Part shown: one piece after another, positions 9,557 through 16,719 of the stretch | Numbering within the stretch: position 1 is the first letter of the stretch | How the letters are laid out: each line of letters begins with the position of its first letter | NCBI GenBank assembly: GCA_017525915.1 | Contig: JAFXSC010000026.1 | Span: 118,702 to 182,701 of the forward strand | Direction of reading: 5' to 3' | DNA length: 64,000 bases | Source: Ruminococcus sp. | GTDB lineage: Bacteria; Bacillota; Clostridia; Oscillospirales; Ruminococcaceae | Translations under genes and position numbers: made by a program | Notes under the pieces: model-generated | Database searches by the model: none | What the model saw: only the letters and a program-made list of their open reading frames with translations | Told to the model about the DNA's origin: nothing

Positions 9557-10312
9557 ATGAACAACAAGGTAAGGGTACTTATCGGCGATGATTCAGCCGA
9601 AAACGGTGTAAGTGTGGCTAACCGGCTCAGAGAAAGGGGTATGTACGCATATACCCGGAGGAAGGACTGCAATGTTATCCTTGAATCTATAAGGAACGAT
9701 CCCCCGGACGCTGCCGTTCTCGATATTACTGCACAGAACGGCGATGTTGTGTCGATAATGAAGCGCGTGAGGGATTCGGGCGGAAAGATACCCGTATTCA
9801 TCGTAACATCGCAGTATGACAATGAATTCATCGAGCGTCAGGTCATGGATAACGGCGCTTCAAAATTCCTGTTGAAGCCGTTTGACACAGACGATCTCTT
9901 CACCGCGATAACCTCGGCGCTCGGTGACAGGGCGAACAGCCTCAGCGACGACATGGAGGTCGTTGTTACCGATATGATACATCAGCTCGGAGTTCCTGCC
10001 CACATCAAGGGATATCACTACCTCAGAACGGCGATACTCTATTCTATTGAGGACAAGACGCTTCTCGACAGCGTTACCAAAATGCTCTACCCCACGGTCG
10101 CAGGCATCTACGATACTACTTCATCGCGCGTTGAACGTGCTATCCGCCATGCGATAGAGATAGCATGGGACAGGGGAAATGTCGATACCCTCAATTCATT
10201 CTTCGGCTACACCGTTGATACCGGCAAGGGGAAACCCACAAATTCGGAATTTATCGCGCTCATAACCGATAAGCTCCGTCTGCGCTACAAATCCGCTCTC
10301 AGGAGGGCATAA
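9557..10312 (+). CDS. spo0A: Stage 0 sporulation response regulator
   Basis: A 251-residue two-domain response regulator, the master switch for entry into sporulation and other stationary-phase programmes. The receiver domain (1-125) keeps acidic pair D11-D12, phosphoacceptor D56 in AAVLDI, and the Lys of LLKPF. The usual IMP stretch after the Asp is replaced by ITAQNG. The C-terminal DNA-binding domain is very well conserved: [26 protein letters not shown]-like helix and [17 protein letters not shown] are signatures of Spo0A. The start was chosen by GGAGGT 8-10 bp upstream. The gene stands alone; spoIVB, its usual upstream neighbour, is absent. Confidence 0.93.
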   Translation: MNNKVRVLIGDDSAENGVSVANRLRERGMYAYTRRKDCNVILESIRNDPPDAAVLDITAQNGDVVSIMKRVRDSGGKIPVFIVTSQYDNEFIERQVMDNGASKFLLKPFDTDDLFTAITSALGDRANSLSDDMEVVVTDMIHQLGVPAHIKGYHYLRTAILYSIEDKTLLDSVTKMLYPTVAGIYDTTSSRVERAIRHAIEIAWDRGNVDTLNSFFGYTVDTGKGKPTNSEFIALITDKLRLRYKSALRRA

Positions 10313-10346
10313 TGTCTTCGGGGCGGTCAATATAAGGAGGAATAAT

Positions 10347-10856
10347 ATGTCATTCAGAAAAACCGAGCTCTCAAAGCTCAGCTTTGATCCCTTCGCAAAG
10401 ATAGGAAAGGAGTGGATGCTCGTTTCCGCCGGAAAGCCCGGCAGCTTCAACACTATGACCGCCTCATGGGGACAGGTCGGCGTGCTCTGGAGCAGGAACG
10501 TTCTCACCTGCTATATCCGCCCCAACAGGTACACCTTCGGATTTATCGAGAAGGAGGAGCTATTCACGGCTTCGTTCTTCAGTGAGAAATACCGCAGCGC
10601 TCTTTCGTTCTGCGGCTCTCATTCGGGAAGGGACTGCGACAAGATGAAGGAGACAGGACTTACTCCTGTTGAGATCGGCGGCAGCACAGGCTTTGAGGAA
10701 GCTGATATCGTGCTCGTCTGCCGTAAGCTTTACAGCTATGACCTTGAGGAGAAGGGATTCCTCACAGATGACGGCATAGCGGAGCAGAATTACAGCAGCG
10801 CACCGTATCATCGCGCCTATATTGCAGAAATAGTCGGCGTATATGTAAAGGAATAA
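10347..10856 (+). CDS. Flavin reductase-like (FMN-binding split barrel) protein
   Basis: A 169-residue protein of the flavin reductase-like / flavoredoxin family. The core KIGKEWMLVSAG, FNTMTASWGQVGVLWSR and YTFGFIEKEE strands match the split-barrel flavin-binding fold, in which the T/S-rich strand holds the FMN phosphate. Cytosolic, probably an NAD(P)H or ferredoxin-linked flavin reductase; the physiological acceptor is not evident. RBS AAGGAGG precedes the ATG. It starts 34 bp after spo0A and may be cotranscribed with it, ending at the strong terminator 10865-10890. Confidence 0.85.
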   Translation: MSFRKTELSKLSFDPFAKIGKEWMLVSAGKPGSFNTMTASWGQVGVLWSRNVLTCYIRPNRYTFGFIEKEELFTASFFSEKYRSALSFCGSHSGRDCDKMKETGLTPVEIGGSTGFEEADIVLVCRKLYSYDLEEKGFLTDDGIAEQNYSSAPYHRAYIAEIVGVYVKE

Positions 10857-10864
10857 GAAAAGCT

Positions 10865-10890
10865 GGCGCACTTCAATGTGCGCCGTTTTC
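10865..10890 (+). terminator. Intrinsic terminator after the flavin reductase-like gene
   Basis: GGCGCAC, 6-nt loop, GTGCGCC, then GTTTTC and further T residues. Confidence 0.8.
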
Positions 10891-10941
10891 TTTGTTTAGT
10901 GCTTACTGTCCCAGTAACAAAAAGAAAATGAGATTTATTTA

Positions 10942-10970
10942 TTGACAATATGAATAAATAGATGTATAAT
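10942..10970 (+). promoter_or_regulatory. Consensus sigma-A promoter
   Basis: Perfect TTGACA, 17 bp, perfect TATAAT, 39 bp before the TTG start of the lipoprotein gene at 11010. Confidence 0.9.
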
Positions 10971-11009
10971 AATGATGTATATTTACTCCATTGTTAATGG
11001 GATGGTTTA

Positions 11010-11552
11010 TTGAAAAGAGCACTGGCATTTTGCCTTGTCTGTATTTCGGTAATGCTCTGCTTTGCAGGCTGCGGCAAGGAAGGCGGCAGCAGCGGCGGTA
11101 AAGGAGATAAACAGGCTTTTCTGGAGGAATTTCTCAAAGCTACCTATGATGAACCCGACGGCAATATCCACTATTCCTATCAGGCTCCGAGTGCTTTCAT
11201 TGAAATGGCTAAGGAAAAGGGAAAATGGGACGATCTCGTTAACAATTACAAAGGCAATTTTTTCTTGGATTCAACAGGGAGCAGGTATATTCCGGAATCA
11301 GTGGAAAAGGTAGGTAAGCTGTCCAATGAGGAGTTGAAGTACGCTGAGAACTATTTTCAGGAGGAATATGAAGAAAAAGTCACGGTAAGATCGGGCGATG
11401 TATACTATCTGGTCATTGAGATATCCTACAAGGATAAGGATCCGACTAAACTCAGCGGATACATTGTGGTTCTTGATGTTGACGGAGAGGGGTACAAGAT
11501 ATTCTTCGGAACTCCGAATGAGCTTAAAAATAAGTATTCAGAAATTGATTGA
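11010..11552 (+). CDS. Lipoprotein of unknown function
   Basis: A 180-residue protein with a type II signal peptide: KR, hydrophobic stretch LAFCLVCISVMLCF, lipobox FAGC. The mature part is a small mixed-charge domain with a Gly/Ser/Lys-rich tether after the Cys; I recognise no family. Translation appears to start at TTG, since ATGs just upstream are out of frame, with a weak GGGATGG ribosome site. The following zinc-ribbon gene begins 20 bp after its stop, so the two are probably cotranscribed from 10942-10970. The neighbourhood suggests a cell-envelope role. Confidence 0.7.
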   Translation: MKRALAFCLVCISVMLCFAGCGKEGGSSGGKGDKQAFLEEFLKATYDEPDGNIHYSYQAPSAFIEMAKEKGKWDDLVNNYKGNFFLDSTGSRYIPESVEKVGKLSNEELKYAENYFQEEYEEKVTVRSGDVYYLVIEISYKDKDPTKLSGYIVVLDVDGEGYKIFFGTPNELKNKYSEID

Positions 11553-11572
11553 TAATTAAAGGAGGAAAGACT

Positions 11573-13507
11573 ATGTTTTGTAAAAACTGCGGAAAGCAGA
11601 TGAACGACGGGGCAAAGTTCTGTCCCGAATGCGGAACAAGGCTTGACGACCAGACGCAGACAGACGCACTCAACGAGAATTTCGACGGCGGCGAGGACAC
11701 AATGCTCCTCACCGAGGACAGTGCACCGCTGAACGAGAACTTCGACGGCGGCGAGGACACGATGCTTCTCACCGAGGACAGTGCACCGCTGAACGAGAAC
11801 TTCGATGGCGGCGAGGACACGATGCTTCTCACCGAGGACAGCGCTTCGCTGAATGAGAACTTTGACGGCGGCGAGGACACGATGCTCCTCACCGAGGACA
11901 GTGCACCGCTGAACGAGAACTTTGACGGCGGCGAGGACACAATGCTTCTCACCGAGGACAGTGCACCGCTGAACGAGAACTTTGACGGCGGCGAGGACAC
12001 GATGCTTCTCACCGAGGACAGCGCACCGGTCAACGATAACTTCGACGGCGGCGAGGACACGATGCTTCTCACCGAGGACAGCGCACCGCTGAATGATAAC
12101 TTCGACGGCGGCGAGAACACCATGCTTCTCACCGAGGACAGCGCACCGGTCAACGATAACTTCAACGGCGGAGAGAATACGATGCTCCTTTCTGACGAGC
12201 CTGAACCGTCTGTTGCTCCCGTACCTGTTCCTGATATACAGAACAGCGTTCCGGACTTCGGCAATAACCAGTTCAACGGTGCAGCCCAGCAGAGCGGCAG
12301 CTCCGATATCTTCGGCAATACCGATCCCTTCGGTGCAAATAAGCCTGTTGACGACAACACAGACACTATGAATATCCCTCCGCTGTATCAGCAGAACGAT
12401 CAGCAGCAGTATCAGCAGGGACAGTACGCTCAGGGTCAGCAGTATGCACAGCAGCAGTTCGACCCGTACGCTCCGCCGCAGGGACAGCCCGGTGCACAGC
12501 AGCCCTACTTTGAGGATCCGTCACTGTACGGAGCACCTGTTCAGGAGGAGAAGCGCCGCGAAAAACTCGGCGGTGTAAGGATATTCTTTGCAGTGCTGTT
12601 CACCATAGTTACAGTAGTATGTCTCTTTGCACTGAGCCTCTGTGCTTCGATAAAGTTCGGCGCAAACGGCAAGTCACTCAAAAAGAGCATCAAAAACCTC
12701 GACAAGGACGTTGTCCTCAGCGGTGAATTTGACGGTGCTCCGCTTTCTGACGACATCTACAAGACCCTCGGCATCAGAAAGATCACAGAGGGCAATGCCG
12801 ATAAGGAAGACTTCAAGAACTATCTTGAGGGTACGAATATTCTTGAATTCATCGGCGAGAAGGTCGAGAACTACGCAAACTACATAATCGACGGCGACGG
12901 CGATGACCCGTCAGTTACCTCTGATATGATAACGAACGAGTTCTTCGGCAACAAGAGCAATAACAAGGTAGCTCAGAAGGAGCTCGGCAAGAAGTTCAGC
13001 TCGTCCGACCTCAAGACTATCAACAAGAAGCTCAAGAAGAACGACGTTGACAAGAACCTCTCCGTAAAGAAGTGGAAGGACAATGTCGGCTTCGACCTCA
13101 AGAACGCAAAGTATGCCTTCTCTTATCTGACACTCGGCATCGTGCTTGCTATCGTTCTTGTATTCCTCATCTGGATAGCTCTCATCGTTGACCGCAGAGG
13201 CAAGCACCTCGCAGGCTTCTACGGAAAGATATTCGGCATCAGCGGCTTCCTCATGTTCATCATCGGCGCGGCTGTACTTGCTGCTTCACCGATAATCTAT
13301 GCTGTTACCGGAAACATCATCTTCTATCTTGTATTCCACATTCTTCTGAAGTTTGGTATCATCGCTATCGGAACAGGTTTCGTTGAGCTTCTGCTCGCAT
13401 TCATGTTCAAGCGTATCAAGCGCAGGATAAAGGTCAAGGAAAAGACCGCGAAGGCTGTTGAGGCAGCTAAGGAAAGCGCTGCCGGCGAAGGCGCATACCA
13501 GAACTGA
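11573..13507 (+). CDS. Zinc-ribbon membrane protein with nine 20-residue acidic repeats
   Basis: A 644-residue protein, with start set by AAAGGAGG upstream of the ATG. It opens with a CxxC-CxxC zinc ribbon (CKNCGKQM, CPECG). Residues ~33-212 are nine near-identical units of the form LNENFDGGEDTMLLTEDSAP. A Gln/Pro/Tyr-rich disordered region follows, then a TM helix (around IFFAVLFTIVTVVCLFAL), a charged Lys-rich domain of ~140 residues, and three further TM helices near the C-terminus. Each repeat offers an acidic-flanked Thr with Leu at +3 (DTMLL), the kind of site read by FHA domains after phosphorylation. An FHA protein and a PP2C phosphatase lie at 53197-55456. Function unknown. Confidence 0.8.
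   Translation: MFCKNCGKQMNDGAKFCPECGTRLDDQTQTDALNENFDGGEDTMLLTEDSAPLNENFDGGEDTMLLTEDSAPLNENFDGGEDTMLLTEDSASLNENFDGGEDTMLLTEDSAPLNENFDGGEDTMLLTEDSAPLNENFDGGEDTMLLTEDSAPVNDNFDGGEDTMLLTEDSAPLNDNFDGGENTMLLTEDSAPVNDNFNGGENTMLLSDEPEPSVAPVPVPDIQNSVPDFGNNQFNGAAQQSGSSDIFGNTDPFGANKPVDDNTDTMNIPPLYQQNDQQQYQQGQYAQGQQYAQQQFDPYAPPQGQPGAQQPYFEDPSLYGAPVQEEKRREKLGGVRIFFAVLFTIVTVVCLFALSLCASIKFGANGKSLKKSIKNLDKDVVLSGEFDGAPLSDDIYKTLGIRKITEGNADKEDFKNYLEGTNILEFIGEKVENYANYIIDGDGDDPSVTSDMITNEFFGNKSNNKVAQKELGKKFSSSDLKTINKKLKKNDVDKNLSVKKWKDNVGFDLKNAKYAFSYLTLGIVLAIVLVFLIWIALIVDRRGKHLAGFYGKIFGISGFLMFIIGAAVLAASPIIYAVTGNIIFYLVFHILLKFGIIAIGTGFVELLLAFMFKRIKRRIKVKEKTAKAVEAAKESAAGEGAYQN
11669..12208 (+). repeat. Tandem 60-bp coding repeat, nine units
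   Basis: In-frame 60-bp units encoding the LNENFDGGEDTMLLTEDSAP-type repeat. The first six are closest to one another; the last unit drifts (NFNGGENTMLLSDEPEP). Copy number is likely to vary between strains. Confidence 0.95.
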
Positions 13508-13517
13508 ATATAACAAG

Positions 13518-13545
13518 ACCCCTGTACTGCGGTACAGGGGTTTTT
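13518..13545 (+). terminator. Intrinsic terminator
   Basis: ACCCCTGTAC, TGCG loop, GTACAGGGGT, then TTTT. Its ACCCCTGT core resembles the three terminators downstream in this cluster. Confidence 0.88.
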
Positions 13546-13558
13546 ACATCGAAAAAGC

Positions 13559-13587
13559 TTGACAGCCGGCAGAATTTGCCATATAAT
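13559..13587 (+). promoter_or_regulatory. Promoter of zinc-ribbon cassette 1
   Basis: TTGACA, 17 bp, TATAAT; 45 bp before the ATG at 13632. Confidence 0.88.
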
Positions 13588-13631
13588 TAAATCAAGGGGG
13601 TAACCTGGACTTGCGTTTATGAGGTGATATT

Positions 13632-13928
13632 ATGGCATATTGCAGAAAATGCGGAATGGAAATAGATGACGAAGCAGTCGTTTGTGTACACTGCGGAGTT
13701 CCGACGGACAGATTCCAGAAGACTGTCGGCAATGGTGAAGACAAAACAAGTATTCTTTTGGTAATAGCATCATTTTTTATGCCTGTAATCGGCTTCATTA
13801 TTGGTGCTGTCTATATTTCCGGCGGAAAGAAAAATGCTGGCAAGAATTACGTCGGCGCAGCCTTTATTGCATTGTCCTTATTTTTATTATTGATTATTTT
13901 GGGCGCTAATGCTTCATCGCCTGAATGA
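13632..13928 (+). CDS. Small zinc-ribbon membrane protein (cassette 1)
   Basis: A 98-residue protein: N-terminal zinc ribbon (CRKCG at 4-8 and CVHCG near 24-28), a ~15-residue charged linker, and two TM helices (LVIASFFMPVIGFIIGAVY and VGAAFIALSLFLLLIILGA). The start follows a GAGGTGATATT ribosome site. The first ~30 residues are nearly identical to those of the gene at 14307 (AYCRKCGxEIDDEA and CVHCGVPTD), so the two are recent paralogues with different C-terminal parts. Its own promoter and terminator make it monocistronic. Function unknown; the arrangement suggests an inner-membrane protein with a cytosolic metal-binding head. Confidence 0.8.
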   Translation: MAYCRKCGMEIDDEAVVCVHCGVPTDRFQKTVGNGEDKTSILLVIASFFMPVIGFIIGAVYISGGKKNAGKNYVGAAFIALSLFLLLIILGANASSPE

Positions 13929-13940
13929 CAGAATAAAACA

Positions 13941-13980
13941 AAAACCCCTGTGTTGTGAGATGCACAGGGGTTCATTTTTT
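13941..13980. terminator. Bidirectional terminator between convergent genes
   Basis: AACCCCTGTG, 10-nt loop TTGTGAGATG, CACAGGGGTT, with an A-run on the left and a T-run on the right. It serves cassette 1 and the convergent Xre gene, whose stop codon (13972-13974) overlaps the end of the stem. The stem-loop is identical to the one at 14731-14760. Confidence 0.85.
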
Positions 13981-14187
13981 ATACGGCTGTTTTTCATCAG
14001 TCAGTCCGAGGATATAGTCCGTACTCGTTTTGTACAGTTCTGCAAGTTTGATGATAATGCCTACGGGAATATCTCTGAGTCCGCGCTCGTACTTGGAATA
14101 GAGCGACTGGTCACAGAAAAGATACTCCGAGACCTGCTTTTGCGTCAGGTCGCTGTCCTCGCGGAGATTTCTTATCCTAACAAACAT
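13972..14187 (-). CDS. Xre-family transcriptional regulator
   Basis: A 71-residue protein that is essentially one HTH_3 domain: IRNLREDSDLTQKQVSEYL, the recognition helix around DQSLYSKYERG, and LAELYKTSTDYILGL. No sensor domain. The start is the ATG preceded by GAGGTGATGATT; longer in-frame starts overlap or precede that ribosome site. It is transcribed away from cassette 2, and the shared intergenic region holds two palindromes that fit as its operators (14240-14254, 14267-14281). A -10 TATAAT for it lies on the minus strand at 14206-14211, with no close -35. Probably an autoregulated repressor of the neighbouring gene. Confidence 0.85.
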   Translation of the reverse strand: MFVRIRNLREDSDLTQKQVSEYLFCDQSLYSKYERGLRDIPVGIIIKLAELYKTSTDYILGLTDEKQPYKK

Positions 14188-14230
14188 AATCATCACCTCA
14201 TAATTATTATAAATCAGGCTGTGAAAATGC

Positions 14231-14259
14231 TTGACAAATAGGACAAATTGTCCTATAAT
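14231..14259 (+). promoter_or_regulatory. Promoter of zinc-ribbon cassette 2
   Basis: TTGACA, 17 bp, TATAAT. The spacer contains the first operator palindrome, so regulator binding would block RNA polymerase. Confidence 0.9.
14240..14254. promoter_or_regulatory. Operator 1, likely Xre site
   Basis: Perfect 15-bp palindrome AGGACAAATTGTCCT lying between the -35 and -10 boxes. Confidence 0.75.
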
Positions 14260-14266
14260 AAAGTTA

Positions 14267-14281
14267 TGGACATATTGTCCT
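14267..14281. promoter_or_regulatory. Operator 2, likely Xre site
   Basis: TGGACATATTGTCCT, sharing the GGACA/TGTCC half-sites of operator 1 with centres 27 bp apart, just downstream of the -10 box. Confidence 0.7.
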
Positions 14282-14306
14282 AAACTATTCAAACGAGGTG
14301 GTATTT

Positions 14307-14726
14307 ATGGCATATTGCAGAAAGTGCGGAAAAGAAATCGACGATGAAGCGATCATGTGTGTGCATTGCGGAGTGCCGACAGACCTTTACAATAAAAAAT
14401 CCGAACCTGAGCAGAGTGTATCGGAGACTAAAAAAGCAGAACCGGCAAATCTGAAGGAAGAAGCCGAATTGTTTAAAGAAAAAGATCCGGGTATGGTCAA
14501 AACTATAACAGTTCTTAATTGGATAGCGATTATAGGAATATTATTGGCGTTTACGGTTTCATTTTTATTCTACCCCTTGCTGAGCCTGCCTGCATTTATT
14601 TATTCGTTTGTAATTATGTCAAATGGATATAAAAGGCTCGGCTCGGTATATATGTTAATGTATCTGCTTTTAGGAATATTCATTTGGTGTTTTAACTTCT
14701 TTGTCTTGCTGGCTTTAATGAAATAA
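14307..14726 (+). CDS. Small zinc-ribbon membrane protein (cassette 2)
   Basis: A 139-residue protein with an N-terminal CRKCG/CVHCG zinc ribbon nearly identical to cassette 1, a Glu/Lys-rich linker of ~45 residues, and a hydrophobic C-terminal half with two or three TM segments (IAIIGILLAFTVSFLFYPLL and YMLMYLLLGIFIWCFNFFVL). The ATG is preferred over a GTG nine bases upstream because GAGGTG is correctly spaced for it and because cassette 1 starts the same way. It is divergent from the Xre gene, and its promoter is overlapped by two palindromic operators, so expression is probably repressed by that regulator. Function unknown. Confidence 0.8.
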   Translation: MAYCRKCGKEIDDEAIMCVHCGVPTDLYNKKSEPEQSVSETKKAEPANLKEEAELFKEKDPGMVKTITVLNWIAIIGILLAFTVSFLFYPLLSLPAFIYSFVIMSNGYKRLGSVYMLMYLLLGIFIWCFNFFVLLALMK

Positions 14727-14728
14727 CA

Positions 14729-14765
14729 AAAACCCCTGTGTTGTGAGATGCACAGGGGTTTTGCT
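14729..14765. terminator. Intrinsic terminator of cassette 2
   Basis: Stem AACCCCTGTG/CACAGGGGTT with loop TTGTGAGATG, identical to 13943-13972, with A-run before and TTTT after. The duplication of the terminator shows whole cassettes were copied. Confidence 0.85.
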
Positions 14766-14775
14766 TTGAAATAGC

Positions 14776-14804
14776 TTGACAAACCGTGAAAATTGTTATA
14801 TAAT
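14776..14804 (+). promoter_or_regulatory. Promoter of zinc-ribbon cassette 3
   Basis: TTGACA, 17 bp, TATAAT, 46 bp before the ATG at 14850. Confidence 0.88.
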
Positions 14805-14849
14805 TTGAACATGGACGCGCAGTCCTTGAATAAAAAGTGAGGTGATAAT

Positions 14850-15113
14850 ATGGCATTTTGCAGCAAATGCGGAAAAGAGATGGAAGAGGGAAGCTTTGTT
14901 TGTCCCTACTGCGGAAATGATGAAGACAAGGTAAATGTCGGACTGATGATACTTGCTGTTCTTATACCTATTGCAGGAATAATAATGGGTATCGTTAATC
15001 TTTCCAAGGGAAAGAAGAAATCCGGTACGGCTTACCTCGTTGCAGGAATCATTGCATGGGTATTGGGCATGGTGATCACCTTTGCCGTTAATCCTTCGGT
15101 ATTCAAAGCATAA
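14850..15113 (+). CDS. Small zinc-ribbon membrane protein (cassette 3)
   Basis: An 87-residue protein: zinc ribbon CSKCGKEM and CPYCG, a short acidic linker DEDKVN, and two TM helices (GLMILAVLIPIAGIIMGIVNL and AYLVAGIIAWVLGMVITFAV) separated by a Lys-rich turn (SKGKKKSG). The layout resembles small zinc-ribbon proteins with a two-helix membrane hairpin, common in Firmicutes and without known function. It has a GAGGTGATAAT ribosome site, its own consensus promoter, and the terminator at 15123-15160 shared with convergent rpsT. Confidence 0.8.
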   Translation: MAFCSKCGKEMEEGSFVCPYCGNDEDKVNVGLMILAVLIPIAGIIMGIVNLSKGKKKSGTAYLVAGIIAWVLGMVITFAVNPSVFKA

Positions 15114-15122
15114 GAACGTAGC

Positions 15123-15160
15123 AAAAACCCCTGTGTCGTGAGTACACAGGGGTTCATTTT
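15123..15160. terminator. Bidirectional terminator (cassette 3 and rpsT)
   Basis: AACCCCTGTGT, short loop, ACACAGGGGTT, with A-run on the left and CATTTTG on the right. Same core stem as the other two cassette terminators but with a different loop. Confidence 0.85.
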
Positions 15161-15179
15161 GTATTGTTAAAAGAGCTTA

Positions 15180-15440
15180 TCAGTCAGCAGCATTGAGCTT
15201 CTTAGCGAGCTGAGACTTCTTTCTTGCAGCCTTATTCTTGTGCATAAGACCCTTAGCGCAAGCCTGATCTACTCTCTTGATAGCAACCTTGATAGCTTCT
15301 GCCTTGTCAGCAGCACCGTTAGCTACAGCAGCGTCAGCCTTCTTGAGAACTGTCTTGAGATTGGACTTTCTTGCCTTGTTGGCAGCAGCCTTGGTAGTGT
15401 TTACCTTGACTCTCTTCTTAGCAGACTTAATGTTCGGCAT
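15180..15440 (-). CDS. rpsT: 30S ribosomal protein S20
   Basis: An 86-residue, Lys/Ala-rich protein starting MPNIKSAKKRVKVNTTKAAA, with the family signature RVDQACAKGLMHKNKAARKKSQLAKKL. It binds 16S rRNA early in 30S assembly. The start was chosen by an AAGGAGGTG ribosome site; the open frame extends 31 codons upstream into the leader, which is not translated. rpsT divergent from gpr is the ancestral arrangement in Bacillus and Clostridia. A ~110-nt leader with two hairpins (15501-15540) could allow autoregulation. Confidence 0.97.
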   Translation of the reverse strand: MPNIKSAKKRVKVNTTKAAANKARKSNLKTVLKKADAAVANGAADKAEAIKVAIKRVDQACAKGLMHKNKAARKKSQLAKKLNAAD

Positions 15441-15500
15441 TTTGTTACACCTCCTTGAAATTATGCGGAATGTATATCTGCCCGCATTGTACAGATAATA

Positions 15501-15540
15501 GAGTACGAATGTACTCCGATAAGTGCAACGCACACTTATC
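15501..15540 (-). promoter_or_regulatory. Hairpins in the rpsT leader
   Basis: Two stem-loops within the transcribed leader: GAGTAC-GAAT-GTACTC at 15501-15516, and an 8-bp stem GATAAGTG/CACTTATC at 15519-15540. They end ~60 nt before the start codon. Confidence 0.5.
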
Positions 15541-15557
15541 CTACTGAGACATAAATA

Positions 15558-15586
15558 ATTATAACATTTTTCGCCGGTATTTTCAA
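15558..15586 (-). promoter_or_regulatory. rpsT promoter
   Basis: Minus strand TTGAAA, 17 bp, TATAAT. Confidence 0.8.
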
Positions 15587-15662
15587 TAGGCAGAACTTAA
15601 AATATTGACCGTTTATTTAATGTTGAATTCCGGCATATTGTACAAACAGGCAGGAGGCGGCT

Positions 15663-16508
15663 ATGGAAATAAGAACAGATCTTGCGGTCGAAAGCTTCGG
15701 GGAGGACGTTCTTCCGGAAGGAGTGCGCCGGGAGGTGCGCGGAGAGACGTTTGCAGTGACTGAAATAATCATCAGCGACGAAAGCTGCCGTGATACGCTC
15801 GGGAAGGGCAGGGGCAGGTATATCACCCTCGATACCGGCAGTCTGAGCCGTTTTTCGGACGGTTATCAGGCTATGGCGGAGGAGTTTTCCGGCGAGCTTG
15901 CGCGGCTCGTTCCGGAGGGGGATATCCTTGTGGTGGGACTTGGCAACAGCGACATGACCCCGGATGCTCTCGGTCCGCAGACCGCTGCGAAGGTGCTTGC
16001 GACCAGACATCTCCGTGATGAGCTTGGCGATGAGGGAGATTTTCTCGTGTCACTGCGCCGCGTGAGTGCCTTTGCGGGCGGAGTTCTCGGACAGACGGGC
16101 ATTGAGACCGCGGAGATAGTCCGCGCTCTTGCCGGACAGCTGAGACCTGCGGCGGTCATTGCAATTGACGCTCTCGCCTGCTCGGACATAAGCCGTCTCG
16201 GTACGACTATACAGCTCACGGATACCGGTATTTCGCCGGGAAGCGGAGTTTCCAACGCGCGGAAGGAGCTCTCGGAGAACAGCCTTGGTATACCTGTCAT
16301 TGCCATAGGCGTGCCGACCGTGGTGGATATGCACACGATAGTGCGGAGCCTTACCGGTGAGGATATCGACTGCTCACTGCCAAATATGCTTGTGACACCG
16401 CGTGATATCGACCGCCTTACCGAACGAGCTTCGCAGCTCATAGCCTTCGGGATAAACCTCGCACTACACCCCTCACTTACCTTCGAGGACGTAAGGGGAC
16501 TGTTTTAA
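15663..16508 (+). CDS. gpr: Spore germination protease GPR
   Basis: A 281-residue aspartic protease (family A25) that degrades small acid-soluble spore proteins at germination. Diagnostic motifs are intact: RTDLAVE at 4-10 near the autoprocessing region, VVGLGNSDMTPDALGP and AIDALACSDISRLG with the two Asp linked to activity, TDTGISPGSGVSNARKELS, and VIAIGVPTVVDM. The N-terminal propeptide is very short: RTDLAVE begins at residue 4, whereas longer prosequences are known in Bacillus. RBS GGCAGGAGG lies just upstream. No convincing sigma-A promoter precedes it, consistent with but not proof of a forespore promoter. spoIIP, usually next, is missing. Confidence 0.93.
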   Translation: MEIRTDLAVESFGEDVLPEGVRREVRGETFAVTEIIISDESCRDTLGKGRGRYITLDTGSLSRFSDGYQAMAEEFSGELARLVPEGDILVVGLGNSDMTPDALGPQTAAKVLATRHLRDELGDEGDFLVSLRRVSAFAGGVLGQTGIETAEIVRALAGQLRPAAVIAIDALACSDISRLGTTIQLTDTGISPGSGVSNARKELSENSLGIPVIAIGVPTVVDMHTIVRSLTGEDIDCSLPNMLVTPRDIDRLTERASQLIAFGINLALHPSLTFEDVRGLF

Positions 16509-16609
16509 CTTAGAGTTCAGAACTAATAGCTCAGAGCTGAGAAAGTATTAAGTGCATAGCGTAGGGGGAGTTGACCACATCGCCCCACGAAATAATAAAG
16601 AATAAAAGA

Positions 16610-16659
16610 GGTGTCCGCTGACGCAGACGGATTTTAGTATCATCGCCGAAGGCGATGAA
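16610..16659 (+). repeat. Interspersed 50-bp double-hairpin element, copy B
   Basis: GGTGTCCGC-TGAC-GCAGAC (one mismatch in hairpin 1), A/T-rich spacer, then CATCGCC-GAA-GGCGATG. The compensated T-to-C and A-to-G change in hairpin 2 relative to copy A argues that the stem is kept. Confidence 0.7.
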
Positions 16660-16682
16660 TTATGAATTGATAATTACGCATT

Positions 16683-16710
16683 AAAAAGGCGGACATATGT
16701 CCGCCTTTCG
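16683..16710 (-). terminator. Terminator of the leftward DUF805-psd operon
   Basis: A 24-bp perfect palindrome around GGACATATGTCC, with five T residues following on the minus strand. Confidence 0.75.
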
Positions 16711-16719
16711 TTAGCCTTG

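Noticed and set aside
11669-12208. Regular 60-bp repeats suggesting a CRISPR array
   Set aside because: Repeats are contiguous, in frame and protein-coding with no unique spacers; the same applies to 24344-24775 and 54528-54821.
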